From positions 20,640 through 84,639 of the forward strand of contig NZ_NHOC01000004.1 in the NCBI RefSeq assembly GCF_002157465.1: a DNA stretch of 64,000 nt. Direction: 5' to 3'. Numbering within the stretch: position 1 is the first letter of the stretch; each line of letters begins with the position of its first letter. Shown here piece after piece: positions 60,152 to 64,000 of this stretch. Origin of the DNA: Butyricicoccus porcorum. Its GTDB lineage: Bacteria; Bacillota; Clostridia; Oscillospirales; Butyricicoccaceae. Both the position numbers and the translations under genes were made by a program. The notes below the pieces were generated by a model. It saw only the letters and a program-made list of their open reading frames with translations. It was not told the DNA's origin and did no database searches.

Positions 60152-60247
60152 TCACTTTTCGCTGTGCGGATGCTCATCACCGAAAATCATGTCATCGATG
60201 TCCGGACGCTTCGGGTCCGCATGGTAATAATCCCAAATCTGAATCAA
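60152..60247 (-). CDS. Small ORF, 31 residues, with strong ribosome binding site
   Basis: A TTG at 60247 lies eight bases behind AGGAGG and opens a 31-codon frame ending TGA. The product is acidic with many Asp/His/Pro (YYHADPKRPDIDDMIFGDEH). A promoter with TTGACT/TAGATT is upstream. I recognise no family. It lies just above the pstS promoter, on the same strand, and could be a leader peptide or a microprotein; chance cannot be excluded. Confidence 0.5.
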   Translation of the reverse strand: MIQIWDYYHADPKRPDIDDMIFGDEHPHSEK

Positions 60248-60302
60248 TGCACTCACCTCCTCTGCCTATTCTATGTCTCTTTCTCTTTGTGTTTCCTGTT
60301 AG

Positions 60303-60331
60303 AATCTACAATACTGACCGGACAAAGTCAA
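60303..60331 (-). promoter_or_regulatory. Promoter of the small ORF
   Basis: On the minus strand TTGACT, 17 bp and TAGATT. The rest of 59962-60508 holds the pstS promoter region and the small ORF. Confidence 0.55.
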
Positions 60332-60508
60332 CCGAATTTTTCAAACTTTACCGGAGGCATACGAAGAAATTGCATTTGCTTTGCATGTTCTTCCAGTTGT
60401 CTGGTAAAGTTTACACAACTTAGCCGTCATTTTGCACGTTGCAAACAACTGCCCTATACGGTAGGATAGTATTACATACAATAACAACAATCGGAAAGGA
60501 CGATTTCT

Positions 60509-60898
60509 ATGTTTTTCTCACTCCCGTTGCTTTGTGTCTCCTGTCTGCTGCCCGTGATTATGCTGGTTCTCGGCTTCCGCTGGAAGACCTCCGTACCGGC
60601 ACGCGACGCAAAGCTCAGCTACCACACCACACTCGCCTGCAAATCAGATGAAACGTGGACATTTGCACACCACTGCTTTGCTGCACGCTGCCGCAGGCAG
60701 GGAGCTATCCTGCTCATCGCCTCGCTGATCCTGCTGTTTGCATCATTTCTTTTCGTGCCGAACTGGTCGAGCATTATCGCAATGGCGCTGGTCTGCGTAC
60801 AGGCACTGTCCACCCTGCTGCTGATCCTGCCGGTGGAAAATGCGATCTATGACAACTTCGGCGGCAATGCCCCCGCCGGGACAAACTCTGCTTCCTGA
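60509..60898 (+). CDS. SdpI/YfhL-like small membrane protein
   Basis: The 129-residue protein has three hydrophobic segments (about 3-22, 66-82, 86-107). The segment SDETWTFAHHCFAARC followed by a gly-less RRQGAILLIASLIL is like the W...a...G motif of SdpI proteins, which give immunity to killing peptides or have unknown roles. The match is weak. The ATG follows GGAAAGGACG. A terminator ends it. Confidence 0.75.
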   Translation: MFFSLPLLCVSCLLPVIMLVLGFRWKTSVPARDAKLSYHTTLACKSDETWTFAHHCFAARCRRQGAILLIASLILLFASFLFVPNWSSIIAMALVCVQALSTLLLILPVENAIYDNFGGNAPAGTNSAS

Positions 60899-60904
60899 AC
60901 CGCT

Positions 60905-60940
60905 TCCCCTTCGGAGACACACGCCGAAGGGGATTTTTTT
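60905..60940 (+). terminator. Terminator of the SdpI-like gene
   Basis: CCCCTTCGG pairs with CCGAAGGGG, then ATTTTTTT. Confidence 0.9.
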
Positions 60941-61065
60941 CTGATACCAGACTGAAAGGAAACTGTCAGCATATTGTTATTGTCATCTTTGTCCATATGG
61001 TCTATAATATAAGAAGAAATATTAGCACATTTCACAAATCTGCTGACATACAGGGAGGTATATCC

Positions 61066-63219
61066 ATGAAAACGAGACTACTTTCTGTTCTCCTCGCTGG
61101 TACGCTGCTTTTCAGCGGAGTCGGCGAGCTTGCAGTTTCCGCGCAGGCGGTTGAAGCCCAGTCCCCCGCGCCCTCCGTACAGGTGGCTGAAAACCAGCCT
61201 GCGGTACAGGAACAGACTGCGACCGATGCACAAAGCATCTCTATTTATCCGAATCAGCTCTGGATGCGTGCCGGCGAGCAGACACAGCTCACCGCTTCCA
61301 TCCTGCCAGACGATTGCGAAGAAACCGTTTCGTGGTCGGGCAACGATTCTTCTGTCTGCTCGGTCAGCGAAGATGGCACTGTCACCGCATTGAACAACGG
61401 TACCGCTGAGATTACCGCTCAAGCGGGCAGTGTTTCGGCAACCTGCACCGTGCAGGTCGGCCTCACTGCACCGACGCTTTCCAGCATTGTCATCGATGAC
61501 GAACAGCATGCATCGCTGTCCTGGGATCCTGTCCCGGACTGCGACGGCTATCGCGTTTCCCGCCGGGCATCCGAATCGGATGAATGGCAGGACATGGAAA
61601 CGCTGACCGGAACGAATTGGACGGATATGACCATGACCGCTGTTACCGGTTGGCAATATGGCGTGCGCGCCTACAAGCTGCGCAACAGCCAGACCGACGA
61701 TGAAGAAACACTCTGGAGCGACTATGTCTGCGCAGAGGTGCCTGTGGTCGAACAGCAGCCTGAACTCGATATTCCTGCACGGCCCGCTGCCCCGGTGCTG
61801 GTCGGAGCAGAAGCCCTGTCTTCCGGCGGCATCCGCATCAGCTGGAATGCAGTGTCCGGTGCGAGCGGCTACCGCGTTTACCGCAAAAACGGCAGCAAAT
61901 GGGATCTGCTGCGCGTCATCAAGAGTCCATCCGCAACCAGCTATATCGACGCTTCGGCAGAACCCGCCACCACATATACGTATACCGTCCGCGCATTCAG
62001 CCGCGGCGGCAAAAAAATTCTGCTCAGCGATTATGACGCTGTGGGCGTTTCCGCTACAGCTGTCACAATCTCTGTTCCGCATCTCGAAGACATCTCTTCG
62101 AGCGCCTATGACCGCCTGACCGTCACCTGGACTGAGGTGCGCAAGGCCGAGGGCTATGTCCTCTACCGCCGCACCAGCCCGACTGACAGCTGGACCAAGC
62201 TCACAACCATCACCAGTGGTACAACAGACAGCTATACCGATACCACAGTGACCTGCGGACAGACCTATTATTACACACTGTCTGCCTACTGCACGGTGGG
62301 GGACAAGAAGATCTACAGCAGCTACGACGAAGCAGGCATCAGCGGAAAGGCACTTCCCGCTGCCCCGGCGCTCAAGAGTGCGGTTTCTGCGAGCGCGACC
62401 AGCATTACCCTCACCTGGGGTACAGTCAGTGGTGCAAGCGGCTACCGCATGTACCGCAGGACGAGCACCTCTGAGGCATGGACATGTATCGGCGACCTCA
62501 CCGGCTCTACGCGCGACAACTACACCAACACCGGTCTGAAAACCGGTCAGCGCTATTATTATACGGTTGCGGCATTCTGCAAGCTGTCCGACGGCACCAT
62601 CGTCAAGGGACCCTACAACACCACAGGCATCAGCGCCGTCCCGACGGCAAAACCATACGGCAATGTCTATGCCACATACAGCACCCAGTACAAATCCTCT
62701 CAGGTAAACCGCACGACCAATCTCAATATTGCGTGCAAAACCATCAACGGTACCATCCTCAAGCCGGGCGAAACCTTCTCCTTCAACGGTACACTCGGCG
62801 TGCGCACACCGGAAAAGGGCTACAAGCCCGCCACTATCTTTACCGGCAGCTCCGGTACTGCGCAGGAGGTCGGCGGCGGCATCTGCCAGGTCGCATCCAC
62901 CATGTTCAACACCGCCCTGCTCGCCAACAGCACCATCGTCGAACGCTACCCTCATTCGCAGAAGGTCAACTATTGTCCGGTGGGACGCGATGCCGGTATT
63001 TACTACGGCTCGAAAAATTTCCAGTTCAAGAACAACACCAATTACAATATTAAGATTAAGTCGTGGATTTCCGACGGAACACTGACCGTCCAGCTGCTCA
63101 CGACGGAACAGGTCAAACCGCCATCTGTCAGCCTGTCGGTTTCCAAATCCGGCAACACCTATACGCTGAAGCGTACGGTAAACGGCAAAGTCAACTACAC
63201 GACCAAAAGCACATACTGA
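61066..63219 (+). CDS. Secreted VanW-domain protein with BIG2 and fibronectin type III repeats
   Basis: The 717-residue protein has a signal peptide (about 1-27, KTRLLSVLLAGTLLFSGVG), a BIG2 Ig-like domain (about 45-130, SISIYPNQLWMRAGEQTQLT), four fibronectin III repeats of about 95 residues each (recognisable by WxxVxGASGYRVYR), and a C-terminal VanW domain (about 560-690) with GETFSFNGTLG and GGGICQVASTMFNTAL. VanW is found in vancomycin-resistance loci and in cell-wall proteins; its chemistry is unknown. No LPXTG or repeat anchor is visible at the end. The start follows GGGAGG. Confidence 0.92.
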   Translation: MKTRLLSVLLAGTLLFSGVGELAVSAQAVEAQSPAPSVQVAENQPAVQEQTATDAQSISIYPNQLWMRAGEQTQLTASILPDDCEETVSWSGNDSSVCSVSEDGTVTALNNGTAEITAQAGSVSATCTVQVGLTAPTLSSIVIDDEQHASLSWDPVPDCDGYRVSRRASESDEWQDMETLTGTNWTDMTMTAVTGWQYGVRAYKLRNSQTDDEETLWSDYVCAEVPVVEQQPELDIPARPAAPVLVGAEALSSGGIRISWNAVSGASGYRVYRKNGSKWDLLRVIKSPSATSYIDASAEPATTYTYTVRAFSRGGKKILLSDYDAVGVSATAVTISVPHLEDISSSAYDRLTVTWTEVRKAEGYVLYRRTSPTDSWTKLTTITSGTTDSYTDTTVTCGQTYYYTLSAYCTVGDKKIYSSYDEAGISGKALPAAPALKSAVSASATSITLTWGTVSGASGYRMYRRTSTSEAWTCIGDLTGSTRDNYTNTGLKTGQRYYYTVAAFCKLSDGTIVKGPYNTTGISAVPTAKPYGNVYATYSTQYKSSQVNRTTNLNIACKTINGTILKPGETFSFNGTLGVRTPEKGYKPATIFTGSSGTAQEVGGGICQVASTMFNTALLANSTIVERYPHSQKVNYCPVGRDAGIYYGSKNFQFKNNTNYNIKIKSWISDGTLTVQLLTTEQVKPPSVSLSVSKSGNTYTLKRTVNGKVNYTTKSTY

Positions 63220-63316
63220 TTGAAACAGAAGCAACATACGGTGTGGCCTTCGGGCTGCACCGTATTGGATTGGAACAACGTTCTCTTTGCAGCGGTCAAA
63301 AGAAAGCGCAGCTCCG

Positions 63317-64000
63317 TTATCCCCGGACAGACAGGTGCTTTTGTCCCATAAGTTCTCCGAACATTGCACCGCCAAGAATCAGGACTGCACCCAGAAACTG
63401 TACAGGCAGCATGGCCTCCTTCAGGAGTACCGTAGAGAAGAACACCGCCGAAAGCGGCTCCAGATAGCCACAGATCGCAACCGTCTGCACCGACAGGTTT
63501 CCAATTGATGAAAAATACAGATAACATCCTATGCCTGTATTGAGCAGGCCGAGAATACAGACCGGTGCAAGACTCTCAGCGGGAATTTCCATCGCATATC
63601 CCTGCTTCAGTCCCACAAAAACCGCAACGGTCAAAAAACCGGTCAGCAATTGCAGTGCTGCATTTTCCAGTCCCGCAATATCCTTCGCTTTCTTGTTGCA
63701 GATCACCATGAGGGAATACATCACCGCTGACAGCAGCCCTCACAAAATCCCAAACGGATCGCTGCCGCCCTGCGCAGTTCCGTTTAACATGACAACCCCG
63801 ATCAGTACGGACAGAAATCCGGCTATCTTGTATCCCGTCAGTTTTTCTCCAAACACAAGCGGCGACAGCACCATGACAATGACAGGTCCGCAATAATATA
63901 ACAGCGATGCGATGCCCACACCAATGCGAAAATACGCCTCATACAAAAACATCCAGCTTGTCCCCATCGCAATGCCGGAGACAGCGAGAAATATCATCTG
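63317..64000 (-). pseudogene. DMT/EamA-family transporter gene interrupted by an in-frame TGA
   Basis: Two reading frames in the same phase (63997-63740 and 63724-63317) together give one EamA permease: the first ends SDPFGIL, and after a single TGA (63740-63742) the frame goes on GLLSAVMYSLMVICNKK. Each half has five or so membrane segments and the family pattern IAGFLSVLIGVVML and GYLEPLSAVFFS. Homologues have Cys or another residue at the stop, so it is a nonsense mutation, recent by its single lesion, or a sequencing error. The 5' end is outside the window. Confidence 0.8.

Overview
The window reads as chromosome of a Gram-positive, spore-forming member of the Clostridia (Bacillota). Evidence: a SpoIIR gene, ribosomal protein L27 with the Firmicutes N-terminal extension next to its protease Prp, TmcAL, YlxM-Ffh-S16-KhpA-RimM-TrmD in the usual Firmicutes order, a YmfF/YmfH protease pair and purine-rich ribosome binding sites throughout. 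Base composition is GC-rich for Clostridia, which suggests a Butyricicoccus/Agathobaculum/Oscillospirales-type gut bacterium; that placement is inference.

Positions 1 to about 4842 are AT-rich and foreign. An IS3-family element (2989-4265, intact ends, ATC target duplication) and a partial second copy in opposite orientation (1-335) flank a serine recombinase and a tight three-gene operon of unrecognised genes, so the segment looks like a composite transposon. The island ends at a 46-nt 3' piece of tRNA-Arg(CCG) (4843-4888), the usual scar of integration into a tRNA gene.

From 4890 on the DNA is core genome: dinB, tRNA-Ala(CGC), a CBS-type pyrophosphatase, a CapA-like protein, a cysteine synthase, a radical SAM protein, pdxST, a KdpDE-like pair, and an FHA-FtsW-PBP operon. 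Next come a NudC/Fe-S/HypA/HypB/hydrolase operon, in which HypA lacks its zinc ribbon and the hydrolase lacks its nucleophile, and an aldolase-mtnA-mtaD operon for salvage of methylthioadenosine/5'-deoxyadenosine. trpS, DUF1540, a peptidoglycan amidase, two O-antigen-ligase-like proteins, spoIIR, ispE, a PHP phosphatase and ackA follow.

The second half carries tmcAL, the rplU-prp-rpmA-obgE ribosome-assembly cluster, folD-lgt with the M16 pair, the ylxM-ffh-rpsP-khpA and rimM-trmD group, trxB, an XRE regulator with a palindromic operator cluster, pyk, a NagD-like HAD phosphatase and a complete pstSCAB-phoU-phoB phosphate operon. PstS is circularly permuted by motif order, and no phoR is visible. 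The window ends with a 31-codon small ORF, an SdpI-like protein, a secreted VanW/FN3/BIG2 protein and a DMT transporter gene interrupted by an in-frame TGA.

The most unusual items are the permuted PstS, the zinc-ribbon-less HypA with its operon partners, the unrecognised operon between inverted IS copies, and the operator cluster at 51742-51807. No CRISPR array, rRNA or prophage structural gene was seen.
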